In this document: positions 45,178 to 56,025 of the stretch, piece after piece
Numbering within the stretch: the first letter of the stretch is position 1
Layout of the letters: each line of letters opens with the position of its first letter
NCBI RefSeq assembly: GCF_040939785.1
Contig: NZ_CP162553.1
Span: forward strand, 1,054,001 to 1,118,000
Reading direction: 5' to 3'
Length of the DNA stretch: 64,000 nt
Origin: Bradyrhizobium lupini
Lineage (GTDB): Bacteria > Pseudomonadota > Alphaproteobacteria > Rhizobiales > Xanthobacteraceae
The notes under the pieces: generated by a model
Databases searched by the model: none
What the model was told of the DNA's origin: nothing
The model's input: only the letters and a program-made list of their open reading frames with translations
Translations under genes and position numbers: made by a program

Positions 45178-46182
45178 CTAACCTTCCACGGGCAATTGCG
45201 GCAACGCCATCACGGCTTCCGCCTTGTGGCAAGCGGCCAGATGCGTCTCGCCCACCTTGCGTAGCTCAGGCAGAACCTCGCGGCAATGCTGGTCGGCTAG
45301 CGCGCACCGCGAGACATAGGGGCAGCCGGTCGCGGCCGCCGATTGCGAGGCGATCGCCTGGGCTCCGCGCCGCCGCCGGCCTCCGCCGGCGCGCACCCGC
45401 GGCACGGCCTCCAGCAGCGCTCGCGTATAGGGATGGGCGCAACGCTCGAACAAATCCTCAGGCCTGCCCTGTTCGACGATCCGGCCGAGATACATCACCG
45501 CGACCTCGTCGCAGAGATAGTCGACGACGGCGAGGTCGTGACTGATCAGGACGTAACTGAGGCCGAACTGCTCCTGGAGGTCCTGCATCAGGTTCAAGAC
45601 TTGCGCCTGCACGGAGACGTCGAGCGCGGAGACCGGCTCGTCGGCGACGATCAGCTTCGGCTGGGTGATCAGCGCGCGCGCAATGGCGATGCGCTGGCGC
45701 TGACCGCCGGAGAACTCGTGTGGATATTTCTCCATGTCGGCATCGCGCAGACCCACCTGCCGTAGCACTGCGGAGACGCGGGCACGTAGCGTCGTGCTAT
45801 CAATCCCCTCCAGCACGGTGAGCGGTTCGGCGACGATGCGCGCGATGGTCTGGCGCGGGTCGAGCGATCCGTAGGGATCCTGGAACACCATCTGGAAATC
45901 GCGGCGGGCGCGGCGCAACTCGTCCGCGGAGATGCGGTTGAGGTCGCGGCCGAGCAGCGCGACCTGCCCCGATGTCGGCCGCTCCAGCGCCATCACCACC
46001 CGCGCGAATGTCGACTTGCCGGAGCCGGATTCGCCGACGATGCCGAGGCTCTTGCCGGCGTCGACCCGCACGCTGACACCGTTGAGCGCGCGCACCTGCC
46101 CGGGCGGGCGGAACACGCTTTCGCGCGGCAACGTGTAGCGCTGCTCGATATCCTTCACTTCGAGAAGAGGCGCCGTGCTCAT
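45178..46182 (-). CDS. Dipeptide-type ABC transporter ATP-binding protein (DppF-like)
   Basis: A 334-residue ATPase. Walker A is GESGSGKST, the signature is [16 protein letters not shown], Walker B is [12 protein letters not shown]. The C-terminal oligopeptide-specific region has the Cys cluster [14 protein letters not shown]. The ATG at 46182 overlaps the stop of the DppD-like gene (ATGA); the longer open frame upstream lies inside that gene. Confidence 0.93.
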   Translation of the reverse strand: MSTAPLLEVKDIEQRYTLPRESVFRPPGQVRALNGVSVRVDAGKSLGIVGESGSGKSTFARVVMALERPTSGQVALLGRDLNRISADELRRARRDFQMVFQDPYGSLDPRQTIARIVAEPLTVLEGIDSTTLRARVSAVLRQVGLRDADMEKYPHEFSGGQRQRIAIARALITQPKLIVADEPVSALDVSVQAQVLNLMQDLQEQFGLSYVLISHDLAVVDYLCDEVAVMYLGRIVEQGRPEDLFERCAHPYTRALLEAVPRVRAGGGRRRRGAQAIASQSAAATGCPYVSRCALADQHCREVLPELRKVGETHLAACHKAEAVMALPQLPVEG

Positions 46183-47198
46183 ACGGTCAGCGCTCCGACG
46201 CGTTCGGCCATCGACACGTCCGTCCGGATGCAGCGCACGAAATGGCCCGGTCCGACGTCCACCATTGCTGGAAGCGCAGCCCGGCACTGCTCGATCACGA
46301 GCGGACACCGATCGGCGAAGGTGCAACCGGAAGGCAGATCGGCGAGCTCCGGCACCGTGCCCGATATCGTCGTCAGCCGCGTCCCCTTGCGTGCGCCGAG
46401 TTTCGGTCGGGCGCGGAACAGGCCCTGCGTGTAGGGATGGCCCATCCGGCGGAACACCTCGTCGGTCGGTCCGCTCTCGATGATCGTGCCGCCGTACATC
46501 ACCATCATGCGCTGCACGTTCTCGGCGATGACGCCGAGATCGTGCGCGATCAGGATCATCGACATGCCGCGCTCCTCGACGAGATCGGCGATGAGGTCGA
46601 GGATCTGGCCCTGGATGGTGACGTCGAGCGCCGTGGTCGGCTCGTCCGCGATCAGAAGGTCGGGCTCGCAGGCGAGCGCCATCGCGATCGTGACGCGCTG
46701 ACGCTGGCCGCCGGAAAACTGGTGCGGATAAGCGTCGACGCGCCTGGCCGGATCAGGCAACCCGACGCGGTCGAGCAAGGCGATCGCCTCTCGCCGCGCC
46801 TGCGATGCCGAAAATTTCCTGTGACGCCGCAGCGGCTCGGCGACCTGGTTGCCGATCGTGTGCATCGGATTGAGCGCGGTCATCGGCTCCTGGAAGATCA
46901 TGCTGATGCGATTGCCGCGCAGCCGACAATATTCCGCGTCCGACAAACCAGCGAGTTCGCCGCCATCCAGCTTGATGCTGCCGGTGACGGACGCGCTATC
47001 CGGCAGCAGCCCCATCAGCGACAACGCGGTGACCGACTTGCCGCAGCCGGATTCGCCGACGAGCCCGAGCGTCTCGCCGCGCTTCAGCGCAAAGCTGACG
47101 CCGCGCACGGCCTGCGCCGGCCCGCGGCTGGTGTTGAGGCGCACGCCGAGATTGACAACCTCGATCAACGGCATGGACGAGCGCTCGCTCATCATCAT
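46179..47198 (-). CDS. Dipeptide-type ABC transporter ATP-binding protein (DppD-like)
   Basis: A 339-residue ATPase. Walker A GESGCGKSVTALSLMG, signature [16 protein letters not shown] and Walker B LLIADEPTTALD are intact. The C-terminal CTFADRCPLVIEQC is typical of DppD/OppD. The start is within three successive ATGs near 47198, overlapping the permease end (47195). Confidence 0.93.
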   Translation of the reverse strand: MMMSERSSMPLIEVVNLGVRLNTSRGPAQAVRGVSFALKRGETLGLVGESGCGKSVTALSLMGLLPDSASVTGSIKLDGGELAGLSDAEYCRLRGNRISMIFQEPMTALNPMHTIGNQVAEPLRRHRKFSASQARREAIALLDRVGLPDPARRVDAYPHQFSGGQRQRVTIAMALACEPDLLIADEPTTALDVTIQGQILDLIADLVEERGMSMILIAHDLGVIAENVQRMMVMYGGTIIESGPTDEVFRRMGHPYTQGLFRARPKLGARKGTRLTTISGTVPELADLPSGCTFADRCPLVIEQCRAALPAMVDVGPGHFVRCIRTDVSMAERVGALTV

Positions 47199-48088
47199 CG
47201 CTCCCGCGCCAGTCGAGGGTCGAGCAGATCGCGCAGTCCGTCGCCGAGCAGATTGAGGCCGAGCACCGCGATTGCAATCGCAGCACCCGGGTAGACGGCG
47301 AGCATCGGCGACTGGAACAGCAGCGACTGCGCGTCGTTCAGCATCCGTCCCCAGGACGGCTGCGGCGGCTGCGTGCCGAGACCGAGATACGACAAGGCGG
47401 CTTCGGCAAGGATCGCGAGCGCAAACTGGATCGTCGCCTGTACGATCAGAATCGACATGATGTTGGGCAGCACGTGCTCGATGGTGATGCGAAAGCGCCC
47501 TTTCCCCGCGGCGCGCGCGGCCAGCACGAATTCGCGCGCCCAGATCGCGTTGGCCGAGCCGCGCGTCAGCCGGATCAGCGTCGGGATCTGGAAGATGCCG
47601 ATGGCGACGATCGAGGTCACCATGCCGGGCCCGACGACCGCGGCGAGCATGATCGCCGAGAGCACGGCCGGAAAGGCGAAGGTGAAATCGGAGAAGCGCA
47701 TGATGATCTCTTCGGTCCAGCCGCGCCTGGCCGACGCGATGAGGCCGAGACAGACGCCGAAGGTGAGGCCGATGCTGACCGCGATGATGCCGACCATGAT
47801 GGTGGAGCGGGCGCCGGCGAGCAGCAGCGAAACGATGTCGCGGCCGAAGACGTCGGTGCCGAGCCAGTGCGCGGCCGAGGGCGGCCGGAGCTTTGACGCG
47901 ATGTCGATCTCATAGGGCGACCAGGGCGTCCACACCAGCGACAGCAGCGCCGAGGCGAGAACCAGCAGGCTCAGCGCGCCGCCGAGCACGAAGCTGCGAT
48001 GACGCAGCGCGCGGCGCCAGAAGGTCCGGGCCGGCAGAGGGCGCGCTACGGCCGGCGCGTCGACGAGGGTGGTCAACGGCGCGCTCAC
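47195..48088 (-). CDS. Dipeptide-type ABC permease (DppC-like)
   Basis: A 297-residue inner-membrane permease with an N-terminal OppC_N segment (FWRRALRHRSFVLGGAL), HWLGTDVFGRDIVSLLL and the ATPase-coupling EAA-type loop near EFVLAARAAGKGRFR. It starts with GTG at 48088, which overlaps the DppB-like stop (GTGA). The longer open frame to 48835 lies in the other permease gene and is not used. Confidence 0.92.
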   Translation of the reverse strand: MSAPLTTLVDAPAVARPLPARTFWRRALRHRSFVLGGALSLLVLASALLSLVWTPWSPYEIDIASKLRPPSAAHWLGTDVFGRDIVSLLLAGARSTIMVGIIAVSIGLTFGVCLGLIASARRGWTEEIIMRFSDFTFAFPAVLSAIMLAAVVGPGMVTSIVAIGIFQIPTLIRLTRGSANAIWAREFVLAARAAGKGRFRITIEHVLPNIMSILIVQATIQFALAILAEAALSYLGLGTQPPQPSWGRMLNDAQSLLFQSPMLAVYPGAAIAIAVLGLNLLGDGLRDLLDPRLARER

Positions 48089-49035
48089 AGATCGTGGACC
48101 TTGATGCGGGGATCGACGAAGGCATAGAGCACGTCGACCACGAAATTGACGATGACCACCATGGTCGCGAGCAGCATCACGCAGTTGCGCACCACGATGA
48201 GGTCGCGGTTGGCGATCGACTGAAAGATCAGGCGGCCGAGCCCCGGCAGATAGAACACGTTCTCGATCACGATGGTGCCGGCGAGCAGATTGGCGAATTG
48301 CAGGCCCATGACCGTCATCACAGGGATCATGGCGTTGCGCAGCACATGACTCCACAGTACCTCGCGCTTGCCGAGGCCCTTCGCGCGCGCCGTGCGGACG
48401 AAGTCTTCGCGCAGCACTTCCAGCACAGCCGAGCGCGTGACGCGTGCGAGGATCGCGGCCTGCACGACCGCAAGCGACACCGCCGGCAGCAGCAGCGACT
48501 TGATGCCGAGCCAGACGCCGTCCTCCCAACCGGGAAAGCCGCCCGCGGAGAGCCATTGCAGCCGTACCGAGAACAGTAGCACCAGCAGGATTGCGAACCA
48601 GAAATTCGGCAGCGCGATGCCGATCTGCGTCAGCGACATCACGCCGACGTCGCCGAGCTTGTTGTGGTTGGCGGCGGTGTAGATGCCGGCCGAGAGCGCC
48701 AGCGTCACCGTGATCAGCATGGACATCATCGCGAGCGGAATGGTCAACACCAGCCGCTCCACGATCAGGCTGGCGACCGGTGTGCCGTAGACATAGGAGT
48801 TGCCGAGATCGCCGACGAGCAGCCCTTTGATCCAATGCAGATAGCGAACCGCCAGCGGCTGGTCGAGCCCGAGCTTGACGGTGAGCGCGCGGACCGCATC
48901 TGGCGAGGCGTCGGCGCCCATCAGCATCTGCGCGGCGTTGCCCGGAAGCGCATCCAGCACCAGGAAAATGATCACGGACGCGCCGACCAGCGTCGCCAGC
49001 AGGGTCAGCACACGTCGGAGGACAAATACGCTCAT
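48085..49035 (-). CDS. Dipeptide-type ABC permease (DppB-like)
   Basis: A 316-residue permease. It begins VFVLRRVLTLLATLVGASVI, has the family block LGLDQPLAVRYLHWIKGLL and the EAA-type loop DFVRTARAKGLGKREVL, and ends YAFVDPRIKVHDL. About six helices. It lies 99 bp downstream of the amidase gene and is translationally coupled to the DppC-like gene. Confidence 0.93.
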   Translation of the reverse strand: MSVFVLRRVLTLLATLVGASVIIFLVLDALPGNAAQMLMGADASPDAVRALTVKLGLDQPLAVRYLHWIKGLLVGDLGNSYVYGTPVASLIVERLVLTIPLAMMSMLITVTLALSAGIYTAANHNKLGDVGVMSLTQIGIALPNFWFAILLVLLFSVRLQWLSAGGFPGWEDGVWLGIKSLLLPAVSLAVVQAAILARVTRSAVLEVLREDFVRTARAKGLGKREVLWSHVLRNAMIPVMTVMGLQFANLLAGTIVIENVFYLPGLGRLIFQSIANRDLIVVRNCVMLLATMVVIVNFVVDVLYAFVDPRIKVHDL

Positions 49036-49134
49036 GCGCGCTCGGATTCAGGGCTCATCCGCAGCACGATCAACATGTCCGAGCATCGGAGGCAAGTGCT
49101 TTGCAAACAAGTCCCTTGCGGCATGTGCCTCACC

Positions 49135-50556
49135 TCAGCCGGGCCAGCGGGACAGGAGGTCATGCGACGCCTCGAACAGCGCGCTCACGCGCAGCAAGTC
49201 CGCATCAGCGCGGAAGCGGCCGACGAGTTGCAAGCCGATCGGCAGGCCGTCGCGGCCGAAGCCGCAGGGCAGACTGAGCGCGGGGTGTCCGGTCATGTTG
49301 AACGGCATGGTCCAGGGGAACCAGTGCGGCCGGACGCTGTCAAACTGCTTGCCGTCGATCTCGATGGTGCCGAACAGGTCCTGATCGATCGGCAGGGCGG
49401 TGCGGGTGAGGGTCGGCATCGCCAGCAGATGCCCATGCGCAAGCAGGGACTGCACCCGGCGGAACAGCGCCGTGCGCGCGAACATCGCCTCCTGATAGGC
49501 AACGCCACTGAAGTCGGTGGCGAGCGCAAGCTGCCTGAGGAAGGCCTCGCTCAGCGCGTCCCCATGCTCGGCCGCGAATTTTGCAAAGCGCGTCCGCCAG
49601 ACCGTGTGATTGATGGCGCGCCAGATCGGCTCGATGTCGAACCCCTCGCCCGAAAACTCCTCGAGCTCGGCACCTAGGCCCGCGAGTCGATCGAGGCTCG
49701 CCTTGAAGCCGGCCTCGACGTCGACAGATACCGGGCGTCCGGGTGGCGACAGGCAATACAGGATTTTCTGCCCACGCAGATCGCCACGCGGGGCGGCCGT
49801 GCCGATGAAGTCGGGCACGGGAACGCCGATCGACCAGGGATCGCAAGAATCCTCGCCGGCCATCGCCTGCATCATCAGCGCGGTGTCGGGGACGGACCGC
49901 GTCATCGGCGTGACATAGGTCTGGTTGCCGAACACGTCCAGCGCCTGGCTATGCGGGATGACGCCATTGCTCTGCTTCAGCCCGACCACGCCGTTGCAAG
50001 CGGCGGGAATCCGCGTCGAGCCGCCGCCATCGGTTGCGATCGCAAGCGGCGCGATGCCGCTCGCCACCGCCACCGCCGCGCCGCCACTGGAGCCGCCCGA
50101 CGAGCGCTCGGCGCTCCACGCATTGCGGGTGCGGCCGAACAGCGGCGAGTCGGTCAGGCATTTGCTGCCGAATTCGGGCGTCGTGGTCTTGCCGATCAGA
50201 ATGGCGCCTTCCGCACGCAGCCTTGCAACCGCGACGGCATCCTCGTTCGGAACATTATCCTTGTAGGGAATGGCGCCGAAACTGGTCGTGACACCCCTGG
50301 TGTTGACGATGTCCTTGACGGTTGCGGGGATGCCGTGCAGCAGGCCGAGCGGCTCGCCCGCCATCAGCTTGCGCTCGGCTTCGCGCGCGGCGGCAAGCGC
50401 CTCGTCGCCGCAGATCGTGATGAAGCAGTTCAGCTCGGGCTGGAGCGCTTCGGCGCGGGCGAGCACCGCGCGGGTGAGCTCGACGGGCGAGATCTGCTTT
50501 GTCGCGATGAGACCGCGCAGCACGGTTGCGGATAGCAGGCAAGGATCGCCGTTCAT
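49135..50556 (-). CDS. Amidase (amidase-signature family)
   Basis: A 473-residue amidase-signature enzyme. The Ser-cisSer-Lys triad is visible: Lys81 in PATVKDIVNTRG, Ser156 in SSGGSSGGAAVAVA and the nucleophile Ser180 in TDGGGSTRIPAACNG. The ATG at 50556 has GGAG ten bases upstream; an in-frame extension to 50655 has no such support. No signal peptide, so it is cytoplasmic. It leads an operon with a dipeptide-type ABC transporter and is divergent from a LysR gene, which suggests uptake and hydrolysis of an amide compound. Confidence 0.88.
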   Translation of the reverse strand: MNGDPCLLSATVLRGLIATKQISPVELTRAVLARAEALQPELNCFITICGDEALAAAREAERKLMAGEPLGLLHGIPATVKDIVNTRGVTTSFGAIPYKDNVPNEDAVAVARLRAEGAILIGKTTTPEFGSKCLTDSPLFGRTRNAWSAERSSGGSSGGAAVAVASGIAPLAIATDGGGSTRIPAACNGVVGLKQSNGVIPHSQALDVFGNQTYVTPMTRSVPDTALMMQAMAGEDSCDPWSIGVPVPDFIGTAAPRGDLRGQKILYCLSPPGRPVSVDVEAGFKASLDRLAGLGAELEEFSGEGFDIEPIWRAINHTVWRTRFAKFAAEHGDALSEAFLRQLALATDFSGVAYQEAMFARTALFRRVQSLLAHGHLLAMPTLTRTALPIDQDLFGTIEIDGKQFDSVRPHWFPWTMPFNMTGHPALSLPCGFGRDGLPIGLQLVGRFRADADLLRVSALFEASHDLLSRWPG

Positions 50557-50636
50557 CGTCACATCGCTCCGAAGCGGGCCACCGTTGGCCGATAGCATTG
50601 ACAGCCAGGATGACAGTTTTGTTAACTCGCCGTCCA

Positions 50637-50667
50637 ATACGATTTTGAGCACCAACCCATACGATTT
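50637..50667. repeat. Direct repeat ATACGATTT in the amidase/LysR gap
   Basis: ATACGATTT occurs at 50637-50645 and 50659-50667, 22 bp apart (two helical turns). The second copy ends five bases before the LysR start codon. It could be an operator for the LysR protein; this is positional inference only. Confidence 0.35.
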
Positions 50668-50671
50668 CGGT

Positions 50672-51564
50672 ATGCCAATGGATCTTCGCCGGCTCCGCTA
50701 TTTCGTTGCCGTCGCCGAGGCGCGCAGCGTCGGCAAGGCGGCCGAGCGGCTGCGGATGGCGCAGCCGCCGCTCTCGGTCCAAATCCGCAAGCTCGAGGCC
50801 GAGGTCGGCGCGCCGCTGTTCCGCCGCGGCACGCGCGGCATGGATTTGACCGAAGCGGGCCAGGCGCTGCTGGCGCGCGCCGGCGAGGCGCTGGCGCTGG
50901 CGGCCGACGGCATCGAGGCCGCGCGCGCGGTCGCGGCCGGCAGCCGTGGTCGGCTGTCCGTCGGCTACATGTTCGTACTGGCGAACGCGATGCTGCCGCG
51001 TCTCATCCCCGAGTTGCGGCGATCCGTTCCCGGCGTCGATCTCGATTTCGCCGAGCTCAGTGCCACGACGCGCGAGCCGCGTCTGCTCGACCGCAGCGTC
51101 ACAGTCCGCTGTGCATGCCGGCGATCCACCATCCCGAGATCCAGGTGGCCCGAATCGGCGCGCAGCCGTTCGTGCTGGCGGTGCGAAACCGTTCGCCGCT
51201 TGCGCGCCTGAGCGCGGTGTCAATGACACGACTACAAGGCCGTCCGCTGATCGCGTTGCCTCCGCCGGAGCGGGACCCCTCCTCCTCCGCGGTCGCGGCC
51301 CTGCTGCGGCGGCATCAGATCGTGATGCCGATTGCGAGCCGGGTAGAGACAGTGCATTCGGCGATGAGCCTGGTTCTCGCCGGTGAAGGCCTCGCCATCC
51401 TGCCCGCCTGCGCCCAGCTCGGGGCGCCGCGCGGCATCGTGTTCCGGCCGTTGCGGGATGCGACCGATTCCATCGACATCGCGGTCTGCTGGCGGCGGGA
51501 TTCTCACAGCCCGCTGATCCGGACCTTCCTCAAATGCGCCGAGAAGGTAGTGGCACCGCTGTGA
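50672..51564 (+). pseudogene. LysR-family regulator of the amidase operon (frameshifted)
   Basis: The N-terminal part (MPMDLRRLRYFVAVAEARSV, then a helix-turn-helix with RLRMAQPPLSVQIRKLEAE) is in one frame to about 51100. The effector domain continues in another as LCMPAIHHPEIQVARIGAQP and ends ...FLKCAEKVVAPL. About one base is missing near 51100-51112. The ATG at 50672 or 50678 may be used. Full-length apart from this lesion, about 297 residues, and placed divergently from the amidase. The true regulator state depends on whether the frameshift is real. Confidence 0.8.
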
Positions 51565-51571
51565 CGCGACG

Positions 51572-52507
51572 CTACAAGCTCCAGATAATCTCGTGACTCC
51601 ACGGCGGATCGGCACCGGGACGGGTGCAGGTGAGACCGGCGCAATTGGCAGCAAAGGATAGTGCACCGCGAAGCTCGTCCGCGCCGATATCCTTCAGTTG
51701 CTGTCGGGCGAGGCGTCCCTGCTTGTGCAGGGCGAACAACAACGCCGCCTGAAAACTGTCACCCGCGCCGATGGTGTCGGCGACCACGACCTTGGGGGCG
51801 GCGACCTCGATCTGCCCTGCCCCCGCATGCCACGCGATCGCACCGTTGTCGCCACGGGTGATGACGACGAGGCTCGCGCCGCGTGCAAGCAGCGTGCTCG
51901 CACGCTGGTGATACGGCTCGCCGGCGAACAGATAGGTAAAATCGACGTCTGACATCTTGATGAGATCGGCACAGCCGGCAAACTCGGCCATGCGGGCGAG
52001 ATAAGCCGGCTTGTCCTTCACGAGGTTGGGCCGGCAGTTCGGATCAAAGGAGATTGTCGAGGACGCTCGTGCGTCCGCGATCAGGGCCATGGTCTCGCTC
52101 GCGCCCTGGTCATTGACCAGCGTGGTCGAGCCGACATGGAGAACTTCGACCGTATCGAAGGGAATAGAGCCGCGCCGGTAGGTCCAATTCCGCGTCGCGG
52201 TCTCGGCGTCGTAGAAGGCATAATGCGACTCTCGCGCGATGATACGAACAAAGGCGAGCGTGGTCTGCTGATCGCTGCGGGTGGCGAGACCGAGCTCGAC
52301 ATTGGATGCAGCGGCGTGGTCGGTGATCATGCGCCCGAACATGTCCGTCGAGATCCCGCCGACAAAGCCGGTCGGCGCGCCGAGCCGCGCCATGCCGATT
52401 GCGACGTTGAGGCAGGAGCCGCCGACCGCCGGCATCACCGCTTCGCGCCTGTCGGTATTTCGCGTCGGGACAAAATCGATCAGCGCGTCGCCGCAGGAAA
52501 TCAACAT
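51572..52507 (-). CDS. PfkB-family carbohydrate kinase (fructokinase-like)
   Basis: A 311-residue ribokinase-fold enzyme. GGSCLNVAIGMARLGA is the first PfkB signature, and VADTIGAGDSFQAALLFAL holds the anion hole and catalytic Asp. The ATG at 52507 follows GGAGG by about nine bases and lies 5 bp after the FGGY kinase gene. In smo-type polyol operons of related bacteria a fructokinase phosphorylates fructose made by a sorbitol or mannitol dehydrogenase. That role is likely but not proven. Confidence 0.87.
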   Translation of the reverse strand: MLISCGDALIDFVPTRNTDRREAVMPAVGGSCLNVAIGMARLGAPTGFVGGISTDMFGRMITDHAAASNVELGLATRSDQQTTLAFVRIIARESHYAFYDAETATRNWTYRRGSIPFDTVEVLHVGSTTLVNDQGASETMALIADARASSTISFDPNCRPNLVKDKPAYLARMAEFAGCADLIKMSDVDFTYLFAGEPYHQRASTLLARGASLVVITRGDNGAIAWHAGAGQIEVAAPKVVVADTIGAGDSFQAALLFALHKQGRLARQQLKDIGADELRGALSFAANCAGLTCTRPGADPPWSHEIIWSL

Positions 52508-52512
52508 CCGTT

Positions 52513-54159
52513 TCAACCTCCGGCCATTCCACGCATCGCCGCGCGGCTGCCGCGATCGACCTCGCGCAGCAACTTGTAGACCTCGCGCTTGCGGGCGTGA
52601 AAGGCGGCAATGTCGGGCGTAGTGGGCTCGCTCTTCCCTCCCAGCGCCGACATCTTGGCCATGGTTTCGCCGATCGAGGCATAGGCGCCGCCGGCGACTG
52701 CGCCGAGCATCGCGGCGCCGAGCAGCACGGGCTCCCTGGTCTGCGGCAGCGCCACGGTGAGGCCAGTCGTATCCGCCATGATTTGCCGCACCAGCGGACT
52801 GCGGCTGGCGCCGCCGCCCATGATCATGATGCTGGAATGGACGCCATGCGCGGCAAAGGCCTCGATCACCTCGGCAAGCCCATAGGCGAGCCCGCACAGA
52901 CCGGCGACGAACAGCCGTTCCATCGAGGCGATGTCGGTGTCGAGATCGAGGCCCGCGATCACCGCGCGCGTGTCAGGGTCGGCATAGGGCGAGCGGTTGC
53001 CGATGAACTCAGGAAGCACATGGACGTTGCGGGCCAGCAGCACGGCGCGGCTGGCGCCGCCTGCGCGCGCGATGATGCGGCGCTCGAGAAACTCGATGAG
53101 GTCGAGGCCCTCGCTGCGCGCCGCCACGCTCGCCTCGGCGTGGCCGGGATGCGACTTGAGAAGATGGTCGATCGCAGCGCCCGCAGCCGACTGCCCGCCC
53201 TCGTTGAGCCAGAAATTTGGTACCATGCCCGAATAGTAAGGACCCCACACGCCCGGTACGAAGCACGGTTCTTTCGTCGTCGCCATGATGCAGGCCGACG
53301 TTCCCATGATGTAGGCGAGGCGGTCGCAGACATCTGTCGCGCCCTCCGATTCATCGCGGCCGCCGATGGCGCCGATGCCGCCGGCATGGGCATCAATCAG
53401 GGACGCTCCGACCGGCGTGCCCGGTGACAAGCCGAGATCGGCAGCTGCCGTACCGGTTAGACCGGCGCCGAGTCGCGTGCCAGGCGCGACGATCTCGGTG
53501 CCGATGCGGGCGTATTTCTCGTTGACGAAGTCCGACAGGCCGATGCGCTTGAAGAATGGCGCGCTCCAGCCACCGCCGTCATGCGCGAGGTAGTTCCATT
53601 TGCAAGTGACCGTGCAGGTCGAGCGTTGCAACGAGCCGGTGGCGCGCCAGGTCAGGTAATCCGCCAGATCGAAGAAGTGCCCTGCGGCGTCGAAGCTCGT
53701 GCGCATGTGCCGCTTCAGCCACAGCAGTTTCGGCATCTCCATCTCGGGCGAGATCGAGCCGCCGACATAGCGCAGCACGGCATCACCGGTTTCGTTGATC
53801 AGCCGCGCCTCGGCCGTGGCGCGGTGATCCATCCAGACGATGACGTTGCGCTGCCGGTCGCCGGAGGCGCTGATGGTGAGCGGCTCGCCTTGCCGGTCGA
53901 GCACCACGAGGGAGCAGGTGGCGTCGAAACCGATACCGCCGACGCTGTCGGGCGCGATTGCAGCTTCCGCCATCGCGGCCCGCACCGACGCCGTGCAAGC
54001 GTCCCAGATATCCTGGGACGACTGTTCGACGATGTCACCGGCCTCGGGCCATATCCTGATCGGATGCCGTGCGATAGCCAGCAAGGTGCCCGCCTCGTCG
54101 AACACCCCTGCCCGCGTGCTTGTGGTCCCTACATCGACGCCGATATACGCTCGCGGCAT
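52513..54159 (-). CDS. FGGY-family pentulose/carbohydrate kinase (ribulokinase-like)
   Basis: A 548-residue FGGY kinase. The N-terminal phosphate loop is YIGVDVGTTSTRAGVFD; IMGTSACIMATTKEP and NFWLNEGGQSAAGAAIDHL match the D-ribulokinase/FGGY subgroup more than classic xylulokinases. MIMGGGASRSPLVRQIMADT is the C-terminal signature. It probably phosphorylates a ketopentose produced by the SDR dehydrogenase encoded just upstream (38-bp gap). Confidence 0.87.
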   Translation of the reverse strand: MPRAYIGVDVGTTSTRAGVFDEAGTLLAIARHPIRIWPEAGDIVEQSSQDIWDACTASVRAAMAEAAIAPDSVGGIGFDATCSLVVLDRQGEPLTISASGDRQRNVIVWMDHRATAEARLINETGDAVLRYVGGSISPEMEMPKLLWLKRHMRTSFDAAGHFFDLADYLTWRATGSLQRSTCTVTCKWNYLAHDGGGWSAPFFKRIGLSDFVNEKYARIGTEIVAPGTRLGAGLTGTAAADLGLSPGTPVGASLIDAHAGGIGAIGGRDESEGATDVCDRLAYIMGTSACIMATTKEPCFVPGVWGPYYSGMVPNFWLNEGGQSAAGAAIDHLLKSHPGHAEASVAARSEGLDLIEFLERRIIARAGGASRAVLLARNVHVLPEFIGNRSPYADPDTRAVIAGLDLDTDIASMERLFVAGLCGLAYGLAEVIEAFAAHGVHSSIMIMGGGASRSPLVRQIMADTTGLTVALPQTREPVLLGAAMLGAVAGGAYASIGETMAKMSALGGKSEPTTPDIAAFHARKREVYKLLREVDRGSRAAMRGMAGG

Positions 54160-54197
54160 TGTCGCCCCCGGAAGCTCTCGTCAGTTTTGACGCAAGC

Positions 54198-54971
54198 CTA
54201 CCAGCAAGTGTAGCCGCCATCCACCAGCACGATGCTGCCGGTCATCAGGCTCGCGGCCTCGGACGAGAGAAAGAGCACCACGGAGGCGATCTCCTCGACC
54301 TGCCCCATCCGCGCCATCGGGGTTCCACCGATCCAGGCGTCGTACATTCTCGGATTGCTCTTCACGAAGGCGTTGAGCGGCGTCTCGATATAGGTCGGCG
54401 CCACCGCGTTGACGCGGATGCCGCGCGCGCCCCATTCGGCGGCGAGCGATTTCGTCAGATGGTGCACGCCGGCCTTGGACGCATTGTAGAAGCACTGCTC
54501 CTGCGGCTTGTTGACGATGAAGCCGGACATCGAGCCGACATTGACGATGGCGCCGCTCTTCGCCTTGAGCATGTGCTTGCCGAACTCGCGGCAGCACCAG
54601 AAGGTGCCGTTGAGATTGACGTCGATCACATTGAGCCAGTGCTCGTCGGTCACGGTCTCCGCCGGCGTCTCGCTGCGGGCGATGCCGGCGTTGTTGACGA
54701 GGATGTCCACCTTGCCGTGCCGGGCAACGACGTCGTTGGCCACTTCCGCCACGCGCTTGGTATCGGTGACGTCCATGATCGCCGTCTCGGCGTCATACCC
54801 CTTCGCCTTCAGGCTGGCTTTTGCACTGTCGGCGACCTTACTGTCGCGATCGCCGATGACGACCCTGGCGCCGGCTTCAGCCAGCGCTTCGGCGCAGGCG
54901 AAGCCGATGCCTTGCCCGCCGCCGGTGATGAAAGCGGTCTTGCCGTTCAGCTTGAATTTTTCCAGGTACAT
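54198..54971 (-). CDS. Short-chain dehydrogenase, probable polyol dehydrogenase
   Basis: A 257-residue classical SDR. The cofactor loop is ITGGGQGIGFA (about 15-25), NNAG is at 93-96, and the catalytic residues are Ser147, Tyr162 and Lys166 in CFYNASKAGVHH. Asp41 after VVIGD favours NAD. The sugar-alcohol transporter and two sugar kinases flank it, so oxidation of a hexitol or pentitol to the ketose is likely. Substrate not fixed by sequence. Confidence 0.87.
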   Translation of the reverse strand: MYLEKFKLNGKTAFITGGGQGIGFACAEALAEAGARVVIGDRDSKVADSAKASLKAKGYDAETAIMDVTDTKRVAEVANDVVARHGKVDILVNNAGIARSETPAETVTDEHWLNVIDVNLNGTFWCCREFGKHMLKAKSGAIVNVGSMSGFIVNKPQEQCFYNASKAGVHHLTKSLAAEWGARGIRVNAVAPTYIETPLNAFVKSNPRMYDAWIGGTPMARMGQVEEIASVVLFLSSEAASLMTGSIVLVDGGYTCW

Positions 54972-55001
54972 GTTGCTTTTTCCGATTCTTGCCGTTTCTT
55001 G

Positions 55002-56009
<1,008 letters not shown>

Positions 56010-56025
56010 GATCCGGCAGCCCTTC

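Noticed and set aside
47195..48835. A 546-residue fused permease
   Set aside because: The N-terminal half is an antiphase reading of the DppB-like gene; the real DppC-like start is GTG at 48088.
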